A stretch of 64,000 bases of DNA from Streptomyces spororaveus. GTDB taxonomy: Bacteria; Actinomycetota; Actinomycetes; Streptomycetales; Streptomycetaceae. The notes under the pieces are model-generated. The model was not told the origin of the DNA. It did no database searches and saw nothing but the letters and a program-made list of their open reading frames with translations. Location of the stretch: positions 229,136-293,135 of the forward strand of contig NZ_BNED01000003.1 in assembly GCF_016755875.1 (NCBI RefSeq), written 5' to 3'. Positions 26,762-35,130 of this stretch are shown here, piece by piece (position 1 is the first letter of the stretch; the number at the start of each line of letters is the position of its first letter). The translations under genes were made by a program, and so were the position numbers.

Positions 26762-27957
26762 GGGGAGGTGACCTCTTCTGTGGCGGAAACCGCCCCTGCC
26801 GGACGCGGGCCGCCCTTGGGCCAATTCATGGAACCCGGCTCGCGAGCCTCGCCACGGATCCGCTTCGCCACCACGAACTTGCAGGTCAGCTCCTTGATCG
26901 CCGCGCCCATGCGGCCGCCGATGTAGAGGTTTACCGCGGTGTCGTCCTTGCGAGCCAGCTGTCGAATGCCGGCGTGTCGACCGAGACTGACGCACGCCCC
27001 GGAGAAGGCCAGGTCGATCACCCCTGGCTCGGTTCCCGCGATACGGCTCAACACGGTGTCGGCCGCCTGCGCCCCGAGGGGCCCGGCAGCGTATCCGCTC
27101 ATCCGCAGCGGATCGCCCGACGGAGCGGCAGCGTCACCGGCCGCCATGATGCGCTGGTCGTCGATGCTGGTCAGAGTCTCGTCGGTGAGCAGCCTGCCGA
27201 TCCTGTCTGTGCGCAGCCCGCTCGCCGCCGCCAGATCCGGCACGCCGAAACCGGCAGCCCAGATGGTCAGCGGGCTCTGACGCACCTCACCAGAGGCAAG
27301 GGCGACCGCGTCCTGGCGAACCCCGCTCACCGAGACGGCTTCGAGTACGTCGACACCGTGCCGGGACAACCATCTGGCGATGTAGCGGCGACCAGCTGTG
27401 CTGAACGTCGGCGCCAGGGTGCTGCCGCACATCATCGTGACCCTGCGACCTTGCTCGGCCAGCTCGGCGGCCGTCTCGATGGCGGTCAACCCGCCGCCGA
27501 CCACGGTGACCGCAGCATCAAGGGGCAACGCTTCCAGCCTGGCCCGCAGCCGCTGCGCGGACTCCAGTTCAGCTACGTCGAAGGCGAAATCGCCCGCGCC
27601 GGGCACGGACATCGGAATCGCTGTGAGGCTGCCGACCGCATAGATCAGGTAGTCGTAGTCCAGCCCGCGTCCGGATTCGAGCTGCACCGTTCGGGCTGCG
27701 GTGTCGATGCGCGTGGCACTGTCGACGATCAGCTCGATGCCCTCGCCGAGAAGCGTGCCGTAGTCGATCGTGGCTTCACCGGTACGGGCCACAAACTGGT
27801 GGAGTCGGATGCGTTCGACGAACTCGGCTCGGGGATTGACCAGCGTGATTTCGACGTCGAGGCGTGCCCGCAGGCGGTTGGCCGCAAGCGTCCCGGCATA
27901 CCCACCGCCGATGACCACGACTTTGCTGGGATTGCTGGGATTGCTGTGTTCGCTCAT
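26758..27957 (-). CDS. FAD-dependent NAD(P)H oxidoreductase (NDH-2-like), ECF41 partner
   Basis: A protein of 399 aa from the ATG at 27957, with GAGGG just upstream. It has an N-terminal FAD-binding Rossmann motif KVVVIGGGYAGTLAANRLRA, a second dinucleotide motif AVTVVGGGLTAIETAAELAE, and the FAD C-terminal signature RIMAAGDAAAP. It is of the COG1252 type (NADH dehydrogenase II-like) without an obvious membrane-binding C-terminal helix. It forms an operon with the ECF41 sigma factor, and in this group the oxidoreductase is usually the main or only target of the sigma factor. The substrate is unknown. Confidence 0.92.
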   Translation of the reverse strand: MSEHSNPSNPSKVVVIGGGYAGTLAANRLRARLDVEITLVNPRAEFVERIRLHQFVARTGEATIDYGTLLGEGIELIVDSATRIDTAARTVQLESGRGLDYDYLIYAVGSLTAIPMSVPGAGDFAFDVAELESAQRLRARLEALPLDAAVTVVGGGLTAIETAAELAEQGRRVTMMCGSTLAPTFSTAGRRYIARWLSRHGVDVLEAVSVSGVRQDAVALASGEVRQSPLTIWAAGFGVPDLAAASGLRTDRIGRLLTDETLTSIDDQRIMAAGDAAAPSGDPLRMSGYAAGPLGAQAADTVLSRIAGTEPGVIDLAFSGACVSLGRHAGIRQLARKDDTAVNLYIGGRMGAAIKELTCKFVVAKRIRGEAREPGSMNWPKGGPRPAGAVSATEEVTSP

Positions 27958-27984
27958 GCCCTCAAGACACCGCAGGCCGAAGCA

Positions 27985-28008
27985 GACGTGACACCGCACG
28001 AAGTGACA
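27985..28008 (-). promoter_or_regulatory. Candidate ECF41-type promoter elements
   Basis: On the minus strand, two TGTCAC boxes (complement of GTGACA at 27988-27993 and 28003-28008) lie 15 bases apart, about 30-50 bases before the oxidoreductase start. A CGTC box (complement of 27985-27988) follows the upstream TGTCAC. ECF41 promoters are known to have a TGTCACA -35 box and a CGTC -10 box about 16 bases apart. Here the gap is 13-14 bases, so the match is good in sequence and imperfect in spacing. Confidence 0.5.
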
Positions 28009-28019
28009 TACGTCACCGA

Positions 28020-29109
28020 ACTCGCCGGCCCGGCCAGCAGCGTTTCCCCGAAGGCGCCGGTAGCGCGCGCTGGGTCGTACGCGCTGTCGCCGGCCGGCTG
28101 GCAGCGCCTCACGGTTCACGATGCGCGCAGCCGAGCTGACCGGCAGCAGGTGGCTGCCGCTCGCCCGTTCCTCGTCGAAGTACTCCATCGCCTCGTCAAG
28201 ATCGCCGAACCTGGTGGCGAGCTCCGGCGCGGGGCGCCGCAACTGCTTCAGGCGCCCCCACTCGGCGATCCGAGGGGAGTTCCCTCAGCGACTGATGCAG
28301 CGTCATGTGTTCGGCGGGCGTCCACAACGAGCTCTGAGAGGCGACGCGAGCCCCGCTCGGGCGCGCTCCGATCTGCACGACCGGGCCGTCGCCGCGCCCG
28401 GCGGGAGCCCGAGCTCGTCGTCGGGTACCGCGACGGCGCGTTCTCGGCGCGCTCGCCCGTGCCCCGGCGGCAGGCCTCCTGAATGCGCCGCCGCTGCCTC
28501 TTCTCCTCGTCGCCGCCCGCTGAGCCGCAAACCACCGCACCCCAGCCGCATCCCCACCTCCCGCTCCGGTGCCCCGCCAACCACTACGCTCACGCGCGCC
28601 GCCCGCCCAGTCGGGCGGACAGGAGTTGCCGCTGGAGCCGCGACTGCTGGCCGGGCGGGCTTGAACCGGGGGTGCGCCGCTTCTCAGAGCGCGAGTGCGC
28701 GCGGCAGCTCCCATCACGCCCTGGGTGTAGCGGTCGTCACCGAGCTGGTGACGACCACCTGCGCCACGGTGGTGGCGCCCACACCCTCCGCCTGATCGCG
28801 CACCCAGCTGCATCGAGGTCGCTGTCGAGGATCCCAGCCCGTCGATGCCGCGGATGCGGGCTCCCGACTTCGTCGACGGGACGCGTGGATTTGACTGGCA
28901 CATGGTCAACGACCTGTCCCTCGCCACCGTCGTCACGCCCGGGCCCGGAGGCGGCAAGACGGTCCGCGCTCTCCTCCCCCGGTAGCGCGCCGGCCCGTAG
29001 CGCGGCCCTCGTGAGCCGGGCCCTGTCGCAGCCGACCCCGTTTGCGAGAGCTCTCAGCGGCCATACGGGGTTGCGTAGGGCGTTTCCACCGAAGAGGGAG
29101 TGATCAGCT
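28020..29109. other. Gene-poor region with scraps of former genes
   Basis: No intact gene was found in over 1 kb. On the plus strand about 28860-28985 reads GFDWHMVNDLSLATVVTPGP then GGGKTVRALLPR and a stop. That looks like the last ~40 residues of a Streptomyces ATP-binding or regulatory protein. On the minus strand, 28120-28240 reads RFGDLDEAMEYFDEERASGS, also protein-like. Both lack starts. The region seems to be decayed. Confidence 0.4.
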
Positions 29110-29283
29110 GTGTCTGGTGAGCAGAAGGCCGAGGCGAAGGGCGAGCAGGCCAAGGGCAAGCTCAAGGAGACCGCCGGCCGCCTGACGGGCAACGAGCGGC
29201 TGACCGCCGAGGGCCGCGCGGAGCAGGCCAAGGGCGACGCCCGCAAGGCCAAGAAGAAGGTCAAGGATGTCTTCAAGCACTGA
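29110..29283 (+). CDS. CsbD family stress protein
   Basis: A protein of 57 aa from GTG 29110 with AGAGGGAG upstream. The whole sequence is Lys/Ala/Glu/Gly-rich with repeated AKGEQAKGKLKETAGRLTGN and AEQAKGDARKAKKKV units, typical of CsbD-like proteins. These are small, soluble, probably disordered proteins induced by general stress in the SigB/SigF regulons of Gram-positive bacteria; the molecular role is not known. A terminator follows 10 bases after the stop. A SigB-type sigma gene lies just downstream on the other strand. Confidence 0.93.
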   Translation: MSGEQKAEAKGEQAKGKLKETAGRLTGNERLTAEGRAEQAKGDARKAKKKVKDVFKH

Positions 29284-29293
29284 TCGGCATGCC

Positions 29294-29329
29294 GCAGGGC
29301 CGGGACCGCAGGAGTGGTCCCGGCCCTGC
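29294..29329. terminator. Hairpin terminator
   Basis: Perfect 14-bp stem GCAGGGCCGGGACC (29294-29307) with its complement (29316-29329) and an 8-base loop, ten bases after the csbD-like stop codon. No T-run. Confidence 0.85.
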
Positions 29330-29511
29330 AGTGTGTCCGCCTCGCCTACTTGACTGCACCCCGCGTGCCGTCCGGCCGGTGCCCGCCGCCTGATTTAGGT
29401 GGTCGCGGCGGCATGGGCCCCTGTGCCGCACGTCCCCCGGGAAGGAAGCCCAGGCCCTTGGCGTCGATGGCTCTCGTACGTGCCGGACCACGACTGCGGT
29501 GCACGGCCTGC

Positions 29512-30432
29512 CTAGGCGGTGAGCATGCCACTGCGCAGGCGGGTCAGGATGCGGGTGAGCAGGCGCGACACCTGCATCTGCGAGATGCCGAGCTCGGCAC
29601 CGATCTCGGACTGGGTCATCTCCTGGCCGAAGCGCATCCGAAGAATCTTGCGGTCGCGTTCGTCGAGTTCGCGCAAGAGCGGCGCGAGGGTGTGGAAGTC
29701 CTCAAAGAGGACCATGGCCGGGTCGACGTCACCGACCGTGTCGCTCAGCGGCCGGCTCTCGCGGCGCGCGGCCGTGCGCTCCGTGGCGCCGGTGGCCGAG
29801 TCGATGGAGTCGCTGTTGTAGCCGTTGGCGGCCACCAGTCCCTCGATGACGTCTTCCTCGGAGAGTTCGAGGTGCTCGGCGATCTCCTTGACGCTCGGTG
29901 CGCACCCGAGAGCCTCAGTGAGGGTCTCCTGGGACTTGGCGAGTTCGATGCGGAGTTCCTGCAGGCGGCGGGGGACGTGCACGGCCCAGGTGGTGTCGCG
30001 GAAGTACCGCTTGATCTCACCGGTGATGTAGGGGAGGGCGAGGGTGGAGAACTCGACCTCGCGCTCGGAGTCGAAGCGGTCGATGGCCTTGATCAGGCCG
30101 ATCGTACCGACCTGGATGACGTCGTCGAGCTCGATGCCGGCGTTGATGCGGGCGGTGAACCTGCGTGCTGCAAAGCGGACGAGGGAGATGTTCATCTCGA
30201 TCAGGGTGTTGCGCGCGTACTGGTACTCCCGGGTCCCCTCTTCCAGCTCCCGCAGCCGCACCAGGAAGAGACGCGACAGCTCACGCGCGTCCGCGGGCGC
30301 CACTTCGCGGGCGTTGTCGATCCGCGGCAGGGGCCCCGCGAGCTGCCCGGTGGCGGCTGCGGGTTCGGCACGGATGAAGGCGTCCGGGGCGGTCTCCCGG
30401 GCGGGAATGGCGGCTGTGGCGACGTGAGACAT
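29512..30432 (-). CDS. SigB/SigF/SigG subfamily RNA polymerase sigma factor
   Basis: A protein of 306 aa from the ATG at 30432, with GGAGGAA upstream. Region 2 is clear (YARNTLIEMNISLVRFAARR; DDVIQVGTIGLIKAIDRFDS; EFSTLALPYITGEIKRYFRD). Region 3 (VHVPRRLQELRIELAKSQET; CAPSVKEIAEHLELSEEDVI) and region 4 (LRELDERDRKILRMRFGQEM; SEIGAELGISQMQVSRLLTR) follow. This is the general-stress and development group, which in Streptomyces has many members controlled by anti-sigma and anti-anti-sigma cascades. No anti-sigma gene is adjacent; the truncated SpoIIE-type phosphatase 5 kb away belongs to the same kind of pathway. Likely targets include csbD-like, DUF2267 and hsp20 genes nearby. Confidence 0.95.
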   Translation of the reverse strand: MSHVATAAIPARETAPDAFIRAEPAAATGQLAGPLPRIDNAREVAPADARELSRLFLVRLRELEEGTREYQYARNTLIEMNISLVRFAARRFTARINAGIELDDVIQVGTIGLIKAIDRFDSEREVEFSTLALPYITGEIKRYFRDTTWAVHVPRRLQELRIELAKSQETLTEALGCAPSVKEIAEHLELSEEDVIEGLVAANGYNSDSIDSATGATERTAARRESRPLSDTVGDVDPAMVLFEDFHTLAPLLRELDERDRKILRMRFGQEMTQSEIGAELGISQMQVSRLLTRILTRLRSGMLTA

Positions 30433-30610
30433 GAAAGCGTTCCTCCCCTGCACGAATGGCTTGCGCGGGCGTGTGCCCACACAAGCGGAATCCCAATCAG
30501 ACGGACCTGGGTCGTGGGTCCGATCGCAGCATCACCGGCCGGGATGCACGGCGTGGCCGGCCCGCAGCGCGACCGGGCCACACCATGCATCCTGGTGCTG
30601 TGCCAAGCCC

Positions 30611-31063
30611 TCAGGCGGCTGCGGCGCGCAGCTGGGTCTGGCGCAGTTCGGCCTGGCCGAAAAGGAGGGCGTAGCCGCCGGGGAGCCGGCGGAGGATGCG
30701 GGCGAGGAGGTCGGGTCCGGCGAGGCGGGTGACGACGGCGAGGACGGCGCCGGTGTCCCAGCGGACGGTGGCCGGGGTGGCGCCGGTGCGGACAGCGAGG
30801 TCTTTGACGAAGCCCCAGCCGGTGAGGTGTTGGGTGTCGGGGATCTGGGCGGTCAGGGTGAGGGCTGCCTCGACGGGCAGGCACTGGGCGAGGTCGACGC
30901 GCTCGTCGCCGGTGAGCTGGCGGCCGAGGGCGGCCAGGACGGTGCGGACGGCTTCCTCGGCGCGTTCGCGGGTGGGATAGGCGCCTTCGTAGCGCACGCG
31001 TTCCAGCATCTGATCGAACGTCATGGCCGTCCGGGACGGGTTCGCTCGAGGCTGGTCGTACAT
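30611..31063 (-). CDS. DUF2267 domain-containing protein
   Basis: A protein of 150 aa; the conserved part starts at an internal MTFDQMLERVRYEGAYPTRE (residue 14). It includes AVRTVLAALGRQLTGDERVD and LAQCLPVEAALTLT, the core of DUF2267. The C-terminus contains LPGGYALLFGQAEL, shared with the following DUF2267 gene (LPPGYDLLFGHPRP). It is a small helical cytoplasmic protein, often encoded with stress proteins in actinobacteria. Its function is unknown. Confidence 0.88.
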   Translation of the reverse strand: MYDQPRANPSRTAMTFDQMLERVRYEGAYPTRERAEEAVRTVLAALGRQLTGDERVDLAQCLPVEAALTLTAQIPDTQHLTGWGFVKDLAVRTGATPATVRWDTGAVLAVVTRLAGPDLLARILRRLPGGYALLFGQAELRQTQLRAAAA

Positions 31064-31114
31064 GGCTGCAGTTGCCCTTTCTGTGTGAAGGATCCGGCTT
31101 TCGGAGCGTGGTGG

Positions 31115-31513
31115 TCAGGTGGGCCGGGGGTGGCCGAAGAGGAGGTCGTAACCGGGCGGGAGCTGGAGGAGGACATCTCGGGTGAGGGTGTTGCCCGCCG
31201 CGGCGGCCGCGGTGGACAGGACCGCGCCGATGTCCCACAGGGCGGTCTTCTCGGTGGCGCCCTCGATCCAGGCCGCGGTCGCGCGGACGAACCGGTCCGG
31301 CGAAAGCGGCTCCGAGGCCTGCAACGGGTTCAGCAGGATGAGGGCGTAGGTCTCGGGGAGACGGGCGGCGAGCTCGGCCCGCACGGTGCCGACCAGGTGT
31401 GCGCCCAGCAGGGCCAGGACGACGCGGGAAACGCGGTCGGCTTCTTCCGTCGTCTCGTACTCGCCGCGTTCCTGAACGTGGGCCAGGAACGTCTCCCTGC
31501 GTATCGGCATCAC
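31115..31513 (-). CDS. DUF2267 domain-containing protein (second copy)
   Basis: A protein of 132 aa, a paralogue of the neighbouring gene: RETFLAHVQERGEYETTEEA, VSRVVLALLGAHLVGTVRAE, LAARLPETYALILL, ending LPPGYDLLFGHPRPT. It lies 52 bases upstream of the first copy on the same strand, and 107 bases downstream of hsp20, so the three may share a transcript driven from the RheA-controlled promoter or from stress promoters. The biochemical role is unknown. Confidence 0.88.
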   Translation of the reverse strand: MMPIRRETFLAHVQERGEYETTEEADRVSRVVLALLGAHLVGTVRAELAARLPETYALILLNPLQASEPLSPDRFVRATAAWIEGATEKTALWDIGAVLSTAAAAAGNTLTRDVLLQLPPGYDLLFGHPRPT

Positions 31514-31619
31514 GTCACCTCCGGGGAAGGCATGAAGGGTCCAGGGGGTGCGGAGGGCGGGGTGCCGGAGGGGGATCTGGCTCCTCCCGCCCTCCTCTGC
31601 CGGCTGACGCGGGCAGGTT

Positions 31620-32054
31620 CTAGCCGGAGATCTGCTTGCGGTCCGCCGCTCCGCCGATGCTGATCTTGCGGGGCTTGGCGCGCTCGGCGATTGGGATCCG
31701 CAGGGTCAGGACACCCGCGTCGTAGTCGGCTTCGATGCGCTCGGTGTCGAGGGTGTCGGCCAGCATGATCTGGCGGGAGAAGACACCCAGGGGCCGCTCG
31801 GAGAGCTCCATCTGCACGGTGTCGCCCTTGGCGGCCGGCCGGCGCTCCGCCTTGACCGTCAGCATGTTCCGCTCGACGTCGATGTCGACCGCGTCGGGGC
31901 TCACCCCCGGAAGGTCGAAGGCGATCACGTACACGTCGCCTTCGCGGTAGGCGTCCATCGGCATGACCGACGGCTTGGACCAGGTCCCGGACGTACCCGA
32001 CAGCTGCTGGACGATCCTGTCCATCTCGCGGAACGGGTCGGTGCGCATCAACAT
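31620..32054 (-). CDS. hsp18: Hsp20/alpha-crystallin small heat-shock protein (Hsp18-like)
   Basis: A protein of 144 aa. The N-terminus MLMRTDPFREMDRIVQQLSG is typical of actinobacterial Hsp18. The alpha-crystallin domain (about 35-135) includes MDAYREGDVYVIAFDLPGVS, MLTVKAERRPA and FSRQIMLADTLDTERIEADY then DAGVLTLRIPIAERAKPRKI. It binds unfolding proteins as an oligomer without ATP. The gene is divergent from a RheA-like repressor, with RheA operators between them, the same arrangement as hsp18 in S. albus. Confidence 0.95.
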   Translation of the reverse strand: MLMRTDPFREMDRIVQQLSGTSGTWSKPSVMPMDAYREGDVYVIAFDLPGVSPDAVDIDVERNMLTVKAERRPAAKGDTVQMELSERPLGVFSRQIMLADTLDTERIEADYDAGVLTLRIPIAERAKPRKISIGGAADRKQISG

Positions 32055-32121
32055 CGCGAAACACCTCCAGTTGGTTCAGGCAGGAACTGCCAATGCGCTT
32101 CAACGTGCCACCGTTGTAGCA

Positions 32122-32166
32122 TGTCATCGAAACGATGACAAGCAGGGAGTCATCTGGAGGATGACA
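32122..32166. promoter_or_regulatory. Two RheA-type operators
   Basis: Site 1: TGTCATC (32122-32128), five bases, GATGACA (32134-32140), a perfect inverted repeat identical to the RheA operator described for S. albus hsp18. Site 2: AGTCATC (32148-32154), five bases, GATGACA (32160-32166), with one mismatch. Both lie between the divergent hsp20 and repressor genes. Site 1 is closer to hsp20; site 2 is closer to the repressor start and could serve autoregulation. Confidence 0.92.
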
Positions 32167-32183
32167 GAGCGACGGAGAGTCTC

Positions 32184-32849
32184 ATGAACGAAGCCGCCCC
32201 GCCGGCCACACCAGTCCCCTTCCTTGCCGCAGCCGCAGCGCTGGAGGACATCAACCAGTCCGTAAAGAAGGCGCAGCAATCCTCCGCGGGAACACCGGCG
32301 ACAGCACCGCCCGCGGCCGACTCCGGCCCGCACCCGGCCCTGGCCGCACTGCTGATGCTGCGCGAGGTCCGCGAGGAACTCGCCGGCTGGGAAAGTGGGC
32401 TGATCGAAACCGCCCGCCGCGAGGGTGCCAGCTGGGCCGACCTCGCCGGACCCCTCGGGGTCGCCAGCCGCCAGGCCGCCGAACGCCGCTACCTGCGCCT
32501 GCGTCCCGGCACCGCCGGAAGCACCGGCGAGGAACGCGTCCAGGCCACCCGCGACACCCGCGCCGCCGACCGCAGCGTGACCGCCTGGGCCCGCGACAAC
32601 GCTGCTGACCTCCGCCGCCTCGCAGGCCAGATCACCGCCCTCACCGACCTGCCCGCCAGCGCCAGAGACGCGGTCGGCGACCTGAACCTGGCTCTCGCCG
32701 ACAACGACGCCGCCCGCCTCGTGCGCCCCCTGACCGCCACCCGAACCCACCTGCGGCCCCAGGACGCCGACCTCGCCGAACGCATCGACGCCCTGACCCG
32801 GCACACCGACCAGCTCCGCCAGGACACCCACGACCAGCGAAGCATGTGA
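32184..32849 (+). CDS. rheA: RheA-like repressor of hsp18
   Basis: A protein of 221 aa with a GGAGAG ribosome binding site. A helix-turn-helix-like segment is visible around 95-130 (ETARREGASWADLAGPLGVA then SRQAAERRYLRLRP), followed by a helical, Arg-rich region (RSVTAWARDNAADLRRLAGQ) and an Asp/Leu-rich C-terminal helix bundle. It matches the 'HSP18 transcriptional regulator' family. RheA of S. albus is a thermosensor that loses DNA binding at high temperature and represses hsp18 and itself. The divergent hsp20 gene and the matching operators support the call. Confidence 0.87.
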   Translation: MNEAAPPATPVPFLAAAAALEDINQSVKKAQQSSAGTPATAPPAADSGPHPALAALLMLREVREELAGWESGLIETARREGASWADLAGPLGVASRQAAERRYLRLRPGTAGSTGEERVQATRDTRAADRSVTAWARDNAADLRRLAGQITALTDLPASARDAVGDLNLALADNDAARLVRPLTATRTHLRPQDADLAERIDALTRHTDQLRQDTHDQRSM

Positions 32850-33290
32850 TCCGTCACTCTCCACCACCGACGGGGCTGGCAGACACCCAGCGGGAGCATG
32901 TTGAAGCCCGTTGCGAGGAGGCTCACTTCGTGCTGGCCCGGCTTTCCCGGCGGCCCTCCTGGTGGCGACCGTTCTGGGCGGGCAGCCCGGCTCCGCCCCC
33001 GACCGGAACTCCTACGCGTCACCCGCTGATCGCAAACGTACTGCGACCCCGAACCAGAGTGCTGGGTTCGGGGCCGCAGGAAGGCAAGGCCGGGGGCCGG
33101 CCCGGGAGGTCAGCCGGCGTCGGAGCGCTGTCCGGCCAGCTGCGTGAGAAGGTCGAATGATCCGGTCCTGGTTTCGGTCGATCTTCTGGCCGAGGTTGCC
33201 GATCTGCACGCTCACTGCTGTCGCCGGACTTGATGATCCCGAAGCCGTGGTCGCGCTTGTGCGTGACCTCCGGCATCGCGGCCGTCCTGG
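32850..33290. other. No gene recognised
   Basis: Short open frames exist on both strands; one on the minus strand (MSVQIGNLGQKIDRNQDRII, about 33215-33150) looks protein-like but continues into artefact. No ribosome binding site or family was seen. Confidence 0.4.
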
Positions 33291-33665
33291 TTAGGTGGGG
33301 TCGAGAGGGTAGACGCCGGTGCCCTCGTACGCCTCGGGGGTCAGGGACAGGACGGTGACGGGCTCACCGGTCTTGGCGGCCTGCCAGGCGATGGCCGCAG
33401 GGTGAGTGACCGCCCAGTCGGTGGCGGGCCAGGAGCCGGCGTCCAGTGCGTGGGCGGTCGTGAAGGGCACAGCTTCGGCAAATCGCAGCCGGGCGGCGCG
33501 AGAGCCGGCCCCGGGGGTCGCGCGTTCGGCGGCGAGGACAGACAGTGCCGGGATCAGGACACGGCCGGTGCCCCGGGAGGATTCGATGTAGAGGCCGGTG
33601 AAGAAGGGGTCGGCCTGGTAAAGGGCGACCAGGGCGGTGTGGTCGAAGACGGCCGTCAGGCTCAC
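33291..33665 (-). CDS. PIN-like toxin of a VapBC-type module
   Basis: A protein of 124 aa starting MSLTAVFDHTALVALYQADP: the first acidic residue of the PIN active site is the Asp of FDHTALVAL. Later acidic positions (AERATPG; DAGSWPATDWAVTHPAAIAW) fit a divergent PIN fold. It overlaps the antitoxin gene by four bases (ATGA). PIN toxins are RNases, often cutting tRNA or rRNA. This one belongs to the actinobacterial branch with a reduced active site, so activity cannot be taken for granted. Confidence 0.8.
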   Translation of the reverse strand: MSLTAVFDHTALVALYQADPFFTGLYIESSRGTGRVLIPALSVLAAERATPGAGSRAARLRFAEAVPFTTAHALDAGSWPATDWAVTHPAAIAWQAAKTGEPVTVLSLTPEAYEGTGVYPLDPT

Positions 33666-33922
33666 GCGGCGGTGCCGCCCTGATGGGCGCGGATCTTGTC
33701 CCAGGCGGACTGCCCGGCCTGCTGGAGGTCCTCGGTGTACTCCAGCCCGAGTTCCGCCGCGGCCAGGCGGGCCCGCTGCTCCTGCTCCGACCGGGTCAGC
33801 CGACTCTGGGCGAGCTCCTCGAGGAGCTCGGTGATGGTCGTGCCGCGCTCTTGCGCGAGGAGGCGCAGCCGGTCGCGGGTCGCCTCGGTCGCTTTGATAC
33901 TCGTGGGCTTGCTGCTGCTCAT
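33662..33922 (-). CDS. Ribbon-helix-helix antitoxin
   Basis: A protein of 86 aa from the ATG at 33922. The N-terminal half (SSKPTSIKATEATRDRLRLL AQERG) has the beta-strand then helix-turn-helix pattern of ribbon-helix-helix DNA-binding domains. The C-terminal half (EQEQRARLAAAELGLEYTED, LQQAGQSAWDKIRAHQG) would wrap the toxin. There is no Shine-Dalgarno sequence before the ATG; a palindromic operator ends nine bases upstream. Expected to neutralise the toxin and repress the operon together with it. Confidence 0.85.
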   Translation of the reverse strand: MSSSKPTSIKATEATRDRLRLLAQERGTTITELLEELAQSRLTRSEQEQRARLAAAELGLEYTEDLQQAGQSAWDKIRAHQGGTAA

Positions 33923-33930
33923 GCAGCGGA

Positions 33931-33947
33931 TTCTACCGTTGGTAGAA
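33931..33947. promoter_or_regulatory. Palindromic operator of the toxin-antitoxin module
   Basis: Perfect inverted repeat TTCTACC (33931-33937), GTT, GGTAGAA (33941-33947). Its near edge is nine bases from the antitoxin ATG. The place and form are those of an autoregulatory operator for a ribbon-helix-helix antitoxin. The short distance to the start leaves no room for a normal ribosome binding site, which suggests a leaderless or very short leader mRNA. Confidence 0.8.
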
Positions 33948-33964
33948 CGACCTGTCAGGGAGTA

Positions 33965-34321
33965 GTGCTTCAGGAGGGCTCTCGGCGGCCTGCTGGGGGC
34001 AAGGAGGTGTCTGAGGCCCTCCACCCCCACATCGTCTCGGAGTTCGCCGTCTCCCTGGACGGCCGCGACCCCGGCCGCCCGGCCCCATCCCTCCCGTACA
34101 TCGGCGACGTCCCCGCCGACCCCGGCCTGGTCCTGGCCCTCACCACCGCCCGGGCCGCGCTGGAGGGAACCGACGAGGCCGTCGTGCTGCGCGCCGCCGG
34201 ACACGAATGGGAGCTCCACACCTCCGCCCGCCCCGCAATGTAGGCCCTAGTCTCCGGCACCCGCCTCACCTTCGGGGACCTGGCCGAGCGCTCCGGCCTC
34301 ACCGTGGAACAGGTCGCGGAC
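33965..34321 (+). pseudogene. Small HTH-type protein gene, broken; copy 1 of a repeated module
   Basis: The plus strand reads ALHPHIVSEFAVSLDGRDPG, SLPYIGDVPADPGLVLALTT and EWELHTSARPAM, then a TAG at 34241. The same frame goes on with ALVSGTRLTFGDLAERSGLT VEQVAD and passes directly into an IstB fragment at about 34322. The segment WELHTS to VEQVA is about 93% identical in DNA to 52778-52895 and similar to a third copy near 45060. The last part looks like a helix-turn-helix. This copy shows what the N-terminal half of the gene may look like. Confidence 0.7.
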
Positions 34322-34645
34322 CTCGCCGGCGGACACGCGGACCGCCCCTGGGACAAGCGGATCCGTGAACTGGTACGGCCCGACGTGCTCATCCTCGACG
34401 ACTTCGCCATGCGCCAGCTCGGCGCGGCCCAGGCCGATGGCCTCTACGAGCTGGTCAGCGAACGGCAGGGCCGGTCGCTGACCATTACCAGCAACCGGGC
34501 ACCCAGCGACTGGTATCCGCTCTTCCCCAACCCTGTCGTCGCCGAGTCCCTCCTGGACCGGCTCATCAACACCAGCCACCAGGTGATCATGAACGGACCC
34601 AGCTACCGCCCGAACAAGCGGCCAAGGAACCCCACCGAAAAATAG
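34322..34645 (+). pseudogene. IS21 helper ATPase IstB, C-terminal fragment
   Basis: The frame reads LAGGHADRPWDKRIRELVRP, DVLILDDFAMRQLGAAQADG, LYELVSERQGRSLTITSNRA and ends RLINTSHQVIMNGPSYRPNK. The Walker B motif (VLILDDF) is present; the Walker A part is missing. It is fused in frame to the preceding HTH-like fragment, so it arose by deletion or recombination. No IS21 ends or IstA gene are nearby. Confidence 0.85.
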
Positions 34646-34729
34646 GCTAAGTCCCTGATCAGCAGGGCTCACACTCGTCTCACGTAGGCCGCCGTTCCGA
34701 GGTGCGACAGGCTCCCTCAGAATGCCTGC

Positions 34730-35095
34730 ATGAAGATCCTCGACATCGACACGATTGTCGGCTCACAGACGACGGCCTACGGCAGTCAAGGTGTCCGACG
34801 TGTCCGTGTTCACGGCGGAAGCGGTTCTGCCGCCGTGAACATCATGCACCTGGCCCCAGGCGGACGCCTCGGGCGGCATGTCGCGCCAGTGCCACAGGTC
34901 CTCATCGTTACAGAAGGCCAGGGGTGGGCCTGCGGCGCAGACGGCGAACCTGAGGCCCTGATGAGGGGACAAGCTGCCTGTTGGGCCGCAGGCGAGGAGC
35001 ACGAGACCTGGACCGACACTGGCATGACAGTACTCATCGTCGAGGCCCAGTCTCCGGCTCAGGAGAGCATGCTCGGGGAAGCTGGTCGGGGATAG
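34730..35095 (+). CDS. Cupin domain protein
   Basis: A protein of 121 aa. It has a small single beta-barrel: MHLAPGGRLGRHVAPVPQVL IVTEGQGW (first cupin motif, with G-R-x5-H like spacing), and AACWAAGEEHETWTDTGMTV (second motif). It resembles cupins that bind a metal or small ligand; one of the usual metal-binding His residues is replaced, so metal binding is uncertain. No operon partner. Confidence 0.8.
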   Translation: MKILDIDTIVGSQTTAYGSQGVRRVRVHGGSGSAAVNIMHLAPGGRLGRHVAPVPQVLIVTEGQGWACGADGEPEALMRGQAACWAAGEEHETWTDTGMTVLIVEAQSPAQESMLGEAGRG

Positions 35096-35130
35096 CAGCC
35101 CCGGCTCAACGCCAGGCCCTGGGGAATTAC

